Shown: one piece after another, positions 33,668 to 42,830 of the stretch
Position numbering within the stretch: the first letter of the stretch is position 1
Layout: each line of letters opens with the position of its first letter
Assembly: GCA_000720845.1 (NCBI GenBank)
Contig: JODU01000002.1
Location: 404,681-468,680, forward strand
Reading direction: 5' to 3'
Origin: Kitasatospora aureofaciens
GTDB taxonomy: Bacteria > Actinomycetota > Actinomycetes > Streptomycetales > Streptomycetaceae
DNA length: 64,000 nucleotides
Program-made: the position numbers and the translations under genes
Notes under the pieces: generated by a model
The model's input: the letters and a program-made list of their open reading frames with translations, nothing else
Database searches by the model: none
Told to the model about the DNA's origin: nothing

Positions 33668-35146
33668 TCACGCGCCGTGCTCCGCGACGACCCTGATCGT
33701 CCCCAGTGCCGGATCGGTGGGATCGGGGAGGTACATGCCGGCCTCCAGGCCGCTGCGCAGATACCGCAGGACCGGCTCGGCCAGCCGCTCACCCGGCAGC
33801 ACGGCCGGGATACCGGGCGGATACGGGGTGATCATCTCCGCCGCGACCCGGCCGGCGGCCCGGTCCAGGGGTACGTCCTCGGTGGCGCCGAAGAACGCGT
33901 CCCGGGGCAGGGACACCTGCGGCATGCGCAGCTCGGCCGGCGACGGGACCTCGACCCGCGGGGCGGGGCGCAGGCCCGGGGCGGCGCGGGCGAGGTCCTT
34001 GAGCGCGGTGAGCAGCTCGTCGGCGGTCTCCCGGTCGTCGCCGTGGGTGATCTGCGCGCCGATGCGGCGGTGGTCGGTGATGTGGGCGATCACGCCGCGG
34101 TTCTCCCGCAGCCAGTCCGCCGCCTGGAAGCCCGAGATGCCGAGCCCGTCGAGGTCGACGACGACCGGCAGCGGATCGAAGCCGTGAGCCGCCCCGGGGC
34201 CGCAGAAGTCGTCCCGGTCGTTGACGTGCATGCCGTCGATCTCCTCGACGGCCGCCCGGACACCGGCCACCAGTTCCAGGGCGCCGCCCATCAGCTCGTG
34301 CCCGCGCAGCGCCATCTGCCGGCGCCAGCCGTCCAGACCCGCGAAGATCAGCACCGACGGGCTGGTGCTGCCCAGCAGGTCGGCGCGCATGCCGAGGAGC
34401 TTGGGCGGCACCAGGTCGCCGCGCAGATGGAAGACCGAGCCCTGTTCGAGACCGCTGCCCATCTTGTGGATGCTGGTCACGCAGATGTCGGCGCCCGCGT
34501 CCATCGCCCAGGACGGCAGATCGGGGTGGAAAGGCAGGTGAGCCCCCCACGCCTCGTCGACGATCAGCGGCACCGAACGCCGGTGGCAGACCTCGGCGAC
34601 GGCCCGCAGGTCGGCGCTCGCGCCGTACGGCGTCGGGCTGGTCACCAGGGCGCCCTTGGCGTCGGGGTGGGCGGCGAAGGCCTCCTCGAACGCCTCGGCG
34701 GACGGCGGATGGGCCAGATGCCGCTCCGCGTCCCAGCGCGGTTCCACCCAGACCGGCTCGATGCCGGACAGGATCAGCCCCGAGACCACGGACTTGTGGG
34801 CGTCCCGGCCGATCAGCAGCTTCTCGTGCGGGCCCGCGACCGCCAGCATCGCCGCCTTCACCGAGAGGGAACTCCCGCACGTCGAGAAGAAGGTGTGGTC
34901 CGCGTGGACGGCGTCCGCCATCAGCTCCTGGGCACGCTGGAGCACCCGCCCCCGGGTGAGCCGGTCGTCGAGTCCGGCCGTCGCCAGCACGTCACTGTAG
35001 AACACCGCGTCACCCAGCACCTCGCGCACCGCGGGGTCCGCCCCGCGCGCCTGCTTGTGACCCGGCGGCGTGAACGACAGCCGCCCCTCGCGGCGGTACT
35101 CGACGAGGGCTTCCAGGACCGGTGCTCGGCTGTGATCCGCTGTCAT
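33668..35146 (-). CDS. Orn/Lys/Arg decarboxylase-like PLP enzyme
   Basis: A 492-residue fold type I PLP enzyme of the group I Orn/Lys/Arg decarboxylases. The start SFTPPGHKQARG, FFSTCGSSLSVKAAML near 87-101, VDEAWGAHLPFH near 197 and the PLP lysine in SIHKMGSG (Lys228) are diagnostic. The C-terminal PYPPGIPAVLPGE block is also typical. Expected products are cadaverine, putrescine or agmatine. It has its own strong terminator and no obvious operon partner. The start lacks a strong ribosome site. Confidence 0.9.
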   Translation of the reverse strand: MTADHSRAPVLEALVEYRREGRLSFTPPGHKQARGADPAVREVLGDAVFYSDVLATAGLDDRLTRGRVLQRAQELMADAVHADHTFFSTCGSSLSVKAAMLAVAGPHEKLLIGRDAHKSVVSGLILSGIEPVWVEPRWDAERHLAHPPSAEAFEEAFAAHPDAKGALVTSPTPYGASADLRAVAEVCHRRSVPLIVDEAWGAHLPFHPDLPSWAMDAGADICVTSIHKMGSGLEQGSVFHLRGDLVPPKLLGMRADLLGSTSPSVLIFAGLDGWRRQMALRGHELMGGALELVAGVRAAVEEIDGMHVNDRDDFCGPGAAHGFDPLPVVVDLDGLGISGFQAADWLRENRGVIAHITDHRRIGAQITHGDDRETADELLTALKDLARAAPGLRPAPRVEVPSPAELRMPQVSLPRDAFFGATEDVPLDRAAGRVAAEMITPYPPGIPAVLPGERLAEPVLRYLRSGLEAGMYLPDPTDPALGTIRVVAEHGA

Positions 35147-35194
35147 GCCGACCGGTTTCCCGTCCGGCGCCGCGTCAATCCGTCCCGCGGCCGC

Positions 35195-35410
35195 TCACCG
35201 CGTGGTCCGGCCCGGGGTCAGCACCTCGTCCAGCACCCGCAGGACGGCCTCGTAGGCCACCGTCCGCACGGCGGCCTCCCGCGAGCCCTCCGGGTCGGTC
35301 GACCGCAGCTCCTCGCTGCGCGCCCGCCAGTGCCTCCCCTCCTCCAGCGCGCAGGCCCTCGCCCGGTGCATCCGGCGCAGCAGTTCGTCCGAGTCCACAA
35401 CATCCGTCAT
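35195..35410 (-). CDS. Small hypothetical protein
   Basis: A 71-residue, mostly helical, charged protein (DSDELLRRMHRARACALEEG, AAVRTVAYEAVLRVLDEVL). No family is recognised, and no membrane segment or cysteine motif is seen. GGAG five bases before the ATG and high third-position GC support it as real. It lies 48 bp upstream of the decarboxylase start on the same strand, so it may be in the same transcript and precede that gene. Confidence 0.65.
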   Translation of the reverse strand: MTDVVDSDELLRRMHRARACALEEGRHWRARSEELRSTDPEGSREAAVRTVAYEAVLRVLDEVLTPGRTTR

Positions 35411-35574
35411 GCACTCCGCGTACCCCCGCTGGGCCCCTGGATGGCCCCCGGACGGCCCCTGGACCGCACGGACCGGAGGTTTGCCCGCACTCGCAGAGGT
35501 GAGCCGACAGTGACGAGGCCGTACGGCGCGCGCACGGCCGGACCGGCCCGGCCCACCGACCAGGGAGCTGACGG

Positions 35575-36033
35575 ATGCGTGACAGGGACACGACTCAACA
35601 CAGGGTCGAGCAGCGCGGCAAGGACACCCGCCGCCGGTACCGGCCGTGCAGGCCCGCCGACGCCCGCAGGGCGGTCGAACGGGCCGTCACCGAGTGTCCC
35701 GGCGCCCACGGCGGCGCGTCCTGCGACGCGGGCGCCCTGTCGGACGCCGTGCTCGTCGCCTCGGAACTGACCACCAACGCCATCCTGCACGGCGGGGGCG
35801 TCACCGACTTCCGGGTCGACGTCGTGGGACCCGGCGTGCAACCGGGAGTGCGCCTGTCGGTGTGCGACCGCAGCCACGACCTGCCGGTGGCCGTGCCGTC
35901 CACGGACGACCGGGGCCGCCGGCGCCTCGGCGGCCGGGGCTGGCCGATCGTCTGCCGGCTGGCCCGCGAGGTGTGCGTGGCAGACCTTCCCTCCGGAGGC
36001 AAGTGCATCACGGTGGTCGTTCCGCTGTCCTGA
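35575..36033 (+). CDS. RsbW-type ATP-binding protein, putative SigM antagonist
   Basis: A 152-residue HATPase_c_2 protein. The N-box is LVASELTTNAILHGGG near 59-73, the lid region is SVCDRSHDLP near 95, and the glycine box is RRRLGGRGWPIV near 118. GGGAG precedes the ATG. It is followed after 183 bp, on the same strand, by a SigB-type sigma gene, the usual order for an anti-sigma/sigma pair. Partner choice remains inference because such ATPases are often promiscuous. Confidence 0.85.
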   Translation: MRDRDTTQHRVEQRGKDTRRRYRPCRPADARRAVERAVTECPGAHGGASCDAGALSDAVLVASELTTNAILHGGGVTDFRVDVVGPGVQPGVRLSVCDRSHDLPVAVPSTDDRGRRRLGGRGWPIVCRLAREVCVADLPSGGKCITVVVPLS

Positions 36034-36036
36034 TGA

Positions 36037-36048
36037 CTTTTCGAAAAG
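36037..36048. promoter_or_regulatory. 12-bp palindrome between anti-sigma and sigma genes
   Basis: CTTTTCGAAAAG is a perfect palindrome, and its AT-rich arms stand out in this GC-rich region. It starts three bases after the ATPase stop and lies about 170 bp upstream of the sigma start. It may be an operator or promoter element. Confidence 0.35.
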
Positions 36049-36216
36049 CGGAGTTTGTTCCACCGGGGCAGGGGCAGTCGCAGATTCGTGCTTCGGACCG
36101 GAGGCGCAGCAGCGGGAGCGGTACGGCTGCTTCGGTGCCCCGGGTGTGCCTGGGCGTCCGGACAGCACCGTTCCCGCGGAAAGTCCCCTGAGACCACCGT
36201 TCAGGAGCGGATCCGC

Positions 36217-37092
36217 ATGCTCATAGAAACGCCCACCATCCGTCCCGGTACCCCCCAGTCCGCCCAGCCCGCCGACCCCTCGAACGCTTCCGCCCGCCGT
36301 CGGCACGACGACGCTCCCGACACCATGGCCCTCTTCGGCCGCCTGGCGGGGCTGCCGGACGGACCCGAGCGCGACGCCGTCCGCGACGAGCTCGTCACGG
36401 CCTGGCTGCCCATGGCCCACCGGATCGCCGGGCGGTTCCGGGACCGCGGGGAATCCATCGAGGACCTGCGCCAGGTCGCGGCGCTCGGCCTGGTCAAGGC
36501 CATCGACCGCTTCGACCCGGAGCGCGGGGCCTTCGAGAGCTACGCGGTGCCCACCATCACCGGCGAGGTCAAGCGCCACTTCCGCGACCGGATGTGGGCC
36601 CTGAGGGTGCCCCGCCGGGTCCAGGAACTGCGCAACAAGGTGCGCGTCGCCCGCAGGGAACTCGCCCAGAGTCCGGGCAGCCCGGAACCCTCCGTGGCCG
36701 CCCTCGCCGCCCACACCGGGCTGACCGAGGACGAGGTCGGCGCCGGGATGGAGGCGCTGGAGAGCTTCAGCACCCTGTCACTGGACGCCGAGCTGTCGGC
36801 CGGCGACGACGGCTACAGCCTCGCGGACACCCTCGGCGCGGCCGACGCCTCCTACGACACCGTGATCGACCGCGAGTCCGCCAAGGAGGGCCTGCGCAGG
36901 CTGCCCGAACGGGAGCGCGCCATCCTCTACATGCGCTTCTTCGAGGACATGACGCAGAGCCGGATCGCCGACTGCCTGGGCATCTCGCAGATGCACGTCT
37001 CGCGGCTCATCAGCCGCAGCTGCGCCCGCGTCCGCGACGAGGCGCTGGGACAACAGCACACGGCCCGCCCCGGGCACCCGGCGCGGCCCTGA
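36217..37092 (+). CDS. sigM: SigB/SigF-family RNA polymerase sigma factor (SigM-like)
   Basis: A 291-residue group 3 sigma factor. Region 2 is at about 65-135 (WLPMAHRIAGRF, DLRQVAALGLVKAIDRFDP, GEVKRHFRDRMW). Region 4 is at about 225-275 (LPERERAILYMRF, QSRIADCLGISQMHVSRLIS). The tail differs from the sigma factor at 1258. AGGAG lies nine bases before the ATG. The symbol comes from recalled S. coelicolor order (sigM, SCO7314) and is inferred. It follows its likely anti-sigma gene and precedes a DUF5133 gene in the same direction. Confidence 0.85.
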   Translation: MLIETPTIRPGTPQSAQPADPSNASARRRHDDAPDTMALFGRLAGLPDGPERDAVRDELVTAWLPMAHRIAGRFRDRGESIEDLRQVAALGLVKAIDRFDPERGAFESYAVPTITGEVKRHFRDRMWALRVPRRVQELRNKVRVARRELAQSPGSPEPSVAALAAHTGLTEDEVGAGMEALESFSTLSLDAELSAGDDGYSLADTLGAADASYDTVIDRESAKEGLRRLPERERAILYMRFFEDMTQSRIADCLGISQMHVSRLISRSCARVRDEALGQQHTARPGHPARP

Positions 37093-37164
37093 GGGGCCGA
37101 GGGACGACGACCGGACGGACCGGGAACACCGGGACCACCGAAAGCACAGGGAGGGACAGGACGG

Positions 37165-37410
37165 ATGCTGATGCCACACCCCGCGGTGCTGCGCGGACTC
37201 CTGGCGGAGTACGAGGCCGCCGCGGCGAGCGAACCCGTCGACGTGACGGGCCGGCCGGGCCCGCGGATCCGGGACCTGGAGTACACGCTGTGCGTGTCCA
37301 CCGGTACCCGTGACGTGCGCCGGGCCCTGGAGACCGCCCGGCGCCACCTCGCGGCCGCGCCGGCGCCGGAGCCCGTACCCGGCGCGGCGCACGCGGGAGT
37401 GGCCGACTGA
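37165..37410 (+). CDS. DUF5133 small protein
   Basis: An 81-residue protein of the streptomycete DUF5133 family, marked by MPHPAVLRGLLAEYE at the start, RIRDLEYTLCVSTGTRDV in the middle and a helical tail. No function is known. GGGAGGGACAGGA precedes the ATG. It begins 72 bp after the sigma gene and ends just before a 22-bp perfect hairpin, so it is likely the last gene of the sigma transcript. Confidence 0.8.
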   Translation: MLMPHPAVLRGLLAEYEAAAASEPVDVTGRPGPRIRDLEYTLCVSTGTRDVRRALETARRHLAAAPAPEPVPGAAHAGVAD

Positions 37411-37432
37411 CGCCAGGAACGGCCAGGGGCAC

Positions 37433-37483
37433 GACGGACGGCCGCCCGTACACCACCAGTCGGTGTACGGGCGGCCGTCCGTC
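37433..37483. terminator. Very long perfect hairpin after the sigM-DUF5133 unit
   Basis: Two exactly complementary 22-base arms (37433-37454 and 37462-37483) enclose the loop ACCAGTC. The position, between the DUF5133 stop and the next ribosome site, suggests a terminator. There is no T-tract, and the arm length is unusual. Confidence 0.75.
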
Positions 37484-37546
37484 CACGACCACCCCGGTGT
37501 GCGCGGACGATGCCGGGGCATGCGGAGTCCGGGAGGGGAGGTCCAC

Positions 37547-38380
37547 ATGAACGCACGTGTCCTGGCACGTACCGGCCGGGGTCACGCCCGGCGGGCCGCG
37601 AACGGATCGGCGGCCGAGGGGGCCGCCCGGGCGGGACTCACCGCTCGCGGCGTCATCTACCTGCTGGTCGGCATCCTGGCCCTGCGGATCGCCTTCGGCA
37701 GCTCGCAGAGGCAGGCCGACCGGGGCGGCGCCCTGGCCGAGCTGTCGGACCGGCCCTTCGGCGCGGTGATGTTGTGGGCGCTGGGCGCCGGACTCGTCGG
37801 CATGGCCCTGTGGAGGCTGTCCGAGGCGGTCTTCGGAGTCACCGGAAAGGACGGGCATACGGCGAAGAAGCGACTGCCCGCCGCCGCCCGCTGCGTCTTC
37901 TACGCGTTCGTCGCCTACTCCGTACTGGCCTTCGCGGCCGGAGCGGGCGGCAGCGGCTCCAGCGACCGGCAGTCCCGGGACGTCACGGCCAGGGTGATGG
38001 AGATGCCCGCCGGCCGGTGGCTCGTGGGCGCCGCCGGCACCGCGATCGTCGTCGCCGGGGCGGTGATCGGCGTACAGGCACTGCGCCGCACCTACCGCAA
38101 GAAGATGAAGCTCGGCGGGCTCAGCGCCCGGGCCCGGCTGCTGGTCGACGTCACCGGCGTCGGCGGCGGGACGGCCCGCGGCATCGTGTTCGCCGTGGCC
38201 GGGGCCTTCGCCGTACGAGCCGCCGTCGACTACGCGCCCGACCGGGCGAAGGGACTGGACGACACCCTCCGCTCCTTCGCCGACACCTCCCTCGGTCCCT
38301 GGCTGCTGGCCCTCGTCGCCGCGGGCCTGGTGCTCTTCGGCGTCTTCTCCTTCGCCCTCGCCCGCTGGCGCAGGGTCTGA
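37547..38380 (+). CDS. DUF1206 six-helix membrane protein
   Basis: A 277-residue integral membrane protein with six hydrophobic segments arranged as three repeated helix pairs, the DUF1206 pattern. Each pair opens with an RxGLxARGVIYLLVG-like stretch (for example residues 32-46, and ARGIVFAVAGAFAVRA near 205). The role is unknown. GGGAGGGGAGG lies before the ATG. A small acidic protein gene begins 28 bp after its stop, probably in the same transcript. Confidence 0.88.
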   Translation: MNARVLARTGRGHARRAANGSAAEGAARAGLTARGVIYLLVGILALRIAFGSSQRQADRGGALAELSDRPFGAVMLWALGAGLVGMALWRLSEAVFGVTGKDGHTAKKRLPAAARCVFYAFVAYSVLAFAAGAGGSGSSDRQSRDVTARVMEMPAGRWLVGAAGTAIVVAGAVIGVQALRRTYRKKMKLGGLSARARLLVDVTGVGGGTARGIVFAVAGAFAVRAAVDYAPDRAKGLDDTLRSFADTSLGPWLLALVAAGLVLFGVFSFALARWRRV

Positions 38381-38408
38381 GAGTCCCGGGACGGGGAACA
38401 CGGGGCGA

Positions 38409-38843
38409 ATGAACGAACACGAGATTCCTCCGCCGGACGGACGTCCCGTGGACGTCTACCTCGACCTCCTGCGCGTGCGCATGGCCAACGACGACTACCA
38501 GCTGCTGCTCAGCGTGGTGGAACCGGTCCTCCAGGCGATCGACGAGCAGCAGATGCCGACCATCGACTTCTCGCTGGACGGGGACAACGCCGAGGCGCTG
38601 CCCCAGGAGATCAGGGACGAGGCCGCACTCGTCATCGCCACCGCCGTCACCGGACGCCTCGACAACGAGGTCGTCGAGATCAGCACCGACGAGACCGGCC
38701 CGGTCCGGGTCGTCACCGACGCGGTCACCGCCTCCGACCCGGAGCGCCTCGGCGAGATAGCCGACTATCTCAAGGAACGCCACCAGCAGAACGAGGAACT
38801 GCGCGGCATCGCCGAGGCGAGCGGTCTGCCCAGCGACTTCTGA
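38409..38843 (+). CDS. Acidic hypothetical protein
   Basis: A 144-residue acidic, soluble protein with no family I recognise. It looks alpha/beta, with a helical first half (DVYLDLLRVRMANDDYQLLLSVVEPVLQAI), strands around VVEISTD and VRVVTD, and a helical tail. No cysteine or metal motif is visible. GGGGAACACGGGG before the ATG is a loose ribosome site. It is probably co-transcribed with the DUF1206 gene and is convergent with the FUSC gene. Confidence 0.75.
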   Translation: MNEHEIPPPDGRPVDVYLDLLRVRMANDDYQLLLSVVEPVLQAIDEQQMPTIDFSLDGDNAEALPQEIRDEAALVIATAVTGRLDNEVVEISTDETGPVRVVTDAVTASDPERLGEIADYLKERHQQNEELRGIAEASGLPSDF

Positions 38844-38867
38844 CCCTCACCACCCCGGTGACCCCCG

Positions 38868-41123
38868 TCAGCGCTGCGGCGTCCTGACGGACACACCCAG
38901 CGGCCGGGCGAGGCCGACCACCGCCTCGTCCAGCCGCTCCAGGTGCCGCAGCACCCGGCCCGTGATGCGGCCGTAGCGCGGCACTCCGGCGGCGTCCGGC
39001 TCCAGCAGCGAGGCGATGCTCGGCCCGGTCTCCACCTGCGCCCCGGCGTCCTCGTCGGCGACGTGGGCGGCGATCGCCTCGATGTTGCGCACCGTGCGCC
39101 GCACCGCGCCGCGCAGCCGGGGGTCGGCCGCGATCGACGGATGGGTGGGCAGCAGCTCGGCCGTCGCCGCCAGCGACCGCGCGTGATAGGCGCAGGTCTC
39201 CAGCAGCGCCACCACGTACTGGGCCGTGTCCCGCCGCGCCCGCAGCGGCGTGATCGGATGGGTCAGCGGCTGGGTGGCGGCCCGCAGGTCGCCCAGCGCC
39301 TGGTCCAGCTCCCGCGCGGTGTCCAGCAGGTCGGCCTCCGGCCCGCCGCTGAGCTGGTCGACGGCGCCCTCCGTCACATCGGTGAGCCGTTCCAGCACCG
39401 TGCCGAGCAGTTCGTTCGTCCGCCGGTCCGTACGGATCGGCAGCACCAGTGCCGCCGCCACGATCCCGCAGGCCGCGCCGAGCGCCGTCTCCTCCACCCG
39501 CAGCACCAGCACCGACATGCTGTAGGTGTGCAGCAGCGTGTAGAGCAGTCCGAGCATCGCGGTGACGAAGAACGACATCAGCGTGTACGACAGCGGCGCG
39601 GTGTAGAACATCGCGAAGATCAGCACCAGCACCAGCCCGAACGCCGTCCAGGTGTGATTTCCCACCAGGCCGGCCAGCACGATGCCCGCCACCACGCCCA
39701 GAACCGTGCCGAGCAGCCGGCGGTAGCCCTTGACCAGGATCTCGCCGGTCGACGCCGTGTTGATGAAGACGATCCAGCAGGTGAGCACCGCCCAGTACCA
39801 GCGCTGCGAGGACAGGAACTCCCCGCCGACGATCGCCAGCGAGGACCCCACGGCCACCTGCACCGCGGCGCGCGTGGTGGGCCGTCGCAGCCCGGTCTGC
39901 TCCTCCTCGGCCGCCTCCTCACCGGCGTCGATGGCCGCGTCCTCGGCGTCCAGCTCCTCCCGGGAGCGGGCGGTGGCCGGTGAGTCGTCGGACTCGTCCT
40001 GGGGCCCGTCCAGCGCGATCCTGAGGCCCATGACCGCGCGCGCCGTCTCCCCGATGCCGCGGAACACGTCCTGGACGGCCGCGGTTGCCTCGGGCAGGTT
40101 CTCCTCGTCGCGGTAGCCGAGCAGCCGGTTGCGCAGGTGGGCCAGGGCCGTCCCGCGTGCCTCCGCGGGCGGCCGCAGCACCAGGGTGCGCAGCGCGGTG
40201 AGATCGCGGCGCAGGGTCTCCGTGGCCTCGCCGGGCGCGGGCGAGCGGCCCACCGCGGGGGCCGGCGCGCCCGGCAGGTGCAGCGTGAGGGTGTCCGCCC
40301 GTTCGGCGCTGCGCGCGGTCAGCAGTAGCAGACCGAGGCGCTCGGCGGCGATCTCGGCGTCCGCGATGCGCCGCTGCACCAGGCGTGCCGTGGAGGGGTC
40401 GGGCGTGCCCTCCTCCAGCCGGGACTGGATCATCAGGGCGGTCTCGTGCAGGCGCGCGGTGCCGTCCCGCAGGCGCTCCAGCGTCCTGTCGATGTCGTCG
40501 GGCCCGGCGTCCAGCAGGTCGAGCTGCGTGGCGATCAGCTGGGCCAGCCGGGCGCGGAAGGCCTGCCGCAGCAGACCCAGGATGCGCGCCGGCGTCGCCG
40601 GGACCACCCCGAAGCGCACCACCGCGCTGGACGCGAACGCCACGCCGATGGCGGCCCACAGCCCCGGCAGCCCGGAGACCTTCGCGCCGACGAACAGCGA
40701 CACGAAGTAGACCTGGAAGCCGATCAGCCCGAGCGCCGTTCCCCGGTCGCCGAACCGGCGGACGAAGACCGCGCAGAAGATCAGGACGACGAAGAAGGCG
40801 TCACCGAGGACGACCCGCGAGGTGAGCAGTGGGCTCAGCGAGACCGACGCCAGGGCGACGGGCAGGCCCAGCGCCAGAGTGACGGCCTGCGGGACCGGTT
40901 CCTTCTCCCGGATCGCGAAGGTCGCGACCATCGCCGCCATGGCGCCCGCCACCAGATGCTTGACGTCCACGCCGAACACGGCGAGCACGCCCAGCGTCAG
41001 CGCGATGGCGCCCACCGTCCGCAAGCCCGCCGTCAGCCGCAACAGCCCCGGATCGGACGCGGCGACGCGGTCCCGCAGCCGTGTCCGCGCCGAGCGTCCC
41101 GCTGCCTTCACGCCGCCGTACAC
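38868..41123 (-). CDS. FUSC-family aromatic-acid-exporter-like membrane protein
   Basis: A 751-residue protein with two clusters of hydrophobic helices, at about residues 25-190 and 420-570. They are separated by and followed by long helical cytoplasmic domains, the FUSC/YccS/AaeB plan. The second cluster includes WYWAVLTCWIVFINTASTGEIL and RRLLGTVLGVVAGIVLAG, diagnostic of FUSC. These proteins are thought to export aromatic acids. The GTG start at 41123 is very close to GGGAG, so the true start may be a GTG five codons later. Confidence 0.87.
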   Translation of the reverse strand: MYGGVKAAGRSARTRLRDRVAASDPGLLRLTAGLRTVGAIALTLGVLAVFGVDVKHLVAGAMAAMVATFAIREKEPVPQAVTLALGLPVALASVSLSPLLTSRVVLGDAFFVVLIFCAVFVRRFGDRGTALGLIGFQVYFVSLFVGAKVSGLPGLWAAIGVAFASSAVVRFGVVPATPARILGLLRQAFRARLAQLIATQLDLLDAGPDDIDRTLERLRDGTARLHETALMIQSRLEEGTPDPSTARLVQRRIADAEIAAERLGLLLLTARSAERADTLTLHLPGAPAPAVGRSPAPGEATETLRRDLTALRTLVLRPPAEARGTALAHLRNRLLGYRDEENLPEATAAVQDVFRGIGETARAVMGLRIALDGPQDESDDSPATARSREELDAEDAAIDAGEEAAEEEQTGLRRPTTRAAVQVAVGSSLAIVGGEFLSSQRWYWAVLTCWIVFINTASTGEILVKGYRRLLGTVLGVVAGIVLAGLVGNHTWTAFGLVLVLIFAMFYTAPLSYTLMSFFVTAMLGLLYTLLHTYSMSVLVLRVEETALGAACGIVAAALVLPIRTDRRTNELLGTVLERLTDVTEGAVDQLSGGPEADLLDTARELDQALGDLRAATQPLTHPITPLRARRDTAQYVVALLETCAYHARSLAATAELLPTHPSIAADPRLRGAVRRTVRNIEAIAAHVADEDAGAQVETGPSIASLLEPDAAGVPRYGRITGRVLRHLERLDEAVVGLARPLGVSVRTPQR

Positions 41124-41245
41124 TCTCCCGATTCACAGCCGGCCCTCACAGCCGGTTCCCGCCACGTCCCGGCCGGTTCACGCCGAGATCCACTTCTCAG
41201 CATGTCATGCCCCGGTCCGTCAGCGGACGTGGGGGCGGCCGGGGG

Positions 41246-42613
41246 TCACCGCTCGGCGCGGTCCGCCTCCGCGACCCGCTCCCGCACCTGTTCCGGGGTC
41301 AGGTAGGCGTCGGTGTACTCGAAGTCCTTCAGCTTGGCGGGCTTGCGGGCCTGGAAGCCGGTGCGGACGAAATCGTCGCCCGCGACCGCGTTGAGCGCCC
41401 AGTTGGCCGCCACCCGGGCCTTGGCCACGCCCGTGCGCAGCGCCGACCAGTGGTAGCCGCGCGCCACCGCCTGCGCGGGCAGGCCCTTCAGCTCGATGCC
41501 CAGCGGCTTGGAGACCGCGTCGGAGCCGCCCAGGTCGACCACCAGGCCGAGGTCCTTGTGCACGTACGGCCGCATCGGCTGGTTGCGCAGGGTCGCGATG
41601 AGGTTCTCGGCGACGTGCCGGCCCTGCCGCATGGCGTGCTGGGCGGTGGGCGGGCAGACGGCGCCCTCCTGCCCCTTGGCCAGGTCGGGCACGGCCGCGG
41701 AGTCGCCGAGCGCGAACACCCCGTCGTGGTCCGGCAGGCACATCTCCGCGGTGACCGCGAGCCGGCCCTTGACCGTCTCGGCGCCGAGCGTGGCGATCAG
41801 CGGGCTCGCCACCACGCCCGCCGTCCAGATCAGCGTGCGGGTGGGCACCACCCGGCCGTCCGTGAAGGTGACCTCCTCGGGCGCGGCCTTGGCGATGGAG
41901 ACACCCAGCGAGATGTCGATGCCGCGCCGCGTCAGGATCTCCTGCGCGTCACGGCCGAGCTTCTCGCCCAGCTCCGGCATCAGCTTCGGCGCGATGTCGA
42001 TCAGATGCCACTTGATCAGGGCCGGGTCCAGCCGGGTGTAGCGCTTGACGGCCGCGTGCGTCAGCCGTTGCAGACAGGCCGCGGTCTCGGTGCCCGCGTA
42101 GCCGCCGCCCACCACCACGAACTGCAGCCGGGATGCGCGCTCCACCGGGTCCTGGCTGGCGTCGGCGAGATCCAGCTGGGAGATGACGTGGTCGCGGATG
42201 TAGGCGGCCTCCGCCAGCGTCTTCATGCCGAACGCGTTGTCGGTGAGCCCGGGGATGTCGAAGGTGCGGGTGATGCTGCCCGGCGCCAGCACGATGTAGT
42301 CGTAGGGCTCGTTGACGATGCGGTCGGTGATGGTGCGCACCACGCAGACCTTCGCCTTGAGGTCCACCCCGATGGCGCCGCCCGGGATGATCCGGGTCCG
42401 GTACTTGCTGCTGCGGCGCAGGGAGAGCGCGATCGACTGGGGGGTGAGCACCCCGGCGGCGACGTGCGGCAGCAAGGGCAGGTAGAGCTGGTAGGAGAAC
42501 GGTGTCACCAGGGTGATCTCGGCCTCGTTCGGCGAGAGCCTGCGTTCCAGACGACGGACGCACTCCACGCCGGCGAAACCTGCGCCGACCACCAGGATCC
42601 TGGGTCGTGTCAC
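41246..42613 (-). CDS. Type II NADH dehydrogenase-like FAD oxidoreductase
   Basis: A 455-residue flavoprotein of the NDH-2 group. The FAD motif is ILVVGAGFAGVECVRRL at the N-terminus, the NADH motif is FVVVGGGYAGTETAACL near 168, and the second FAD motif is GVFALGDSAAVPD near 303. The C-terminal stretch typical of membrane-attached NDH-2 (AVARGYHWSALRTG, AANWALNAVAG) is present. It would pass electrons from NADH to quinone at the membrane. GTG at 42613 has AAAGGG at eight to nine bases; the ATG at 42622 is too close to it. Confidence 0.87.
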   Translation of the reverse strand: MTRPRILVVGAGFAGVECVRRLERRLSPNEAEITLVTPFSYQLYLPLLPHVAAGVLTPQSIALSLRRSSKYRTRIIPGGAIGVDLKAKVCVVRTITDRIVNEPYDYIVLAPGSITRTFDIPGLTDNAFGMKTLAEAAYIRDHVISQLDLADASQDPVERASRLQFVVVGGGYAGTETAACLQRLTHAAVKRYTRLDPALIKWHLIDIAPKLMPELGEKLGRDAQEILTRRGIDISLGVSIAKAAPEEVTFTDGRVVPTRTLIWTAGVVASPLIATLGAETVKGRLAVTAEMCLPDHDGVFALGDSAAVPDLAKGQEGAVCPPTAQHAMRQGRHVAENLIATLRNQPMRPYVHKDLGLVVDLGGSDAVSKPLGIELKGLPAQAVARGYHWSALRTGVAKARVAANWALNAVAGDDFVRTGFQARKPAKLKDFEYTDAYLTPEQVRERVAEADRAER

Positions 42614-42771
42614 GGTGTTCATCCCTTTCTGCGGCTCCGGGGCGGTCTGCCGCGGACGCCATTCGCCTGCCCGAGGATCGCCGCTTCGCACCTCGTCCAT
42701 GCGACCGCGCCCGGACCGCTTCGGCCAGCCGGGTGCGGCAGGCAGGCGACACGCCCTGATCACCACCATGC

Positions 42772-42801
42772 CCCGCCCGGACCCGGAACGCACCGGGCGG
42801 G
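42772..42801 (-). terminator. Hairpin after the GAF-PP2C gene
   Basis: Arms CCCGCCCGG (42772-42780) and CCGGGCGGG (42793-42801) flank a 12-base loop, 30 bp after the phosphatase stop on the minus strand. It may end the stressosome-like operon before the NDH-2-like gene. No T-tract is present. Confidence 0.5.
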
Positions 42802-42830
42802 AGCGATCCGCCGGAACTTTTCCCGCGGGA

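Noticed and set aside
37433..37483. Attachment site or insertion-sequence end at the long inverted repeat
   Set aside because: No transposase, integrase or target duplication is nearby, and the position after a gene and before a ribosome site fits a terminator.
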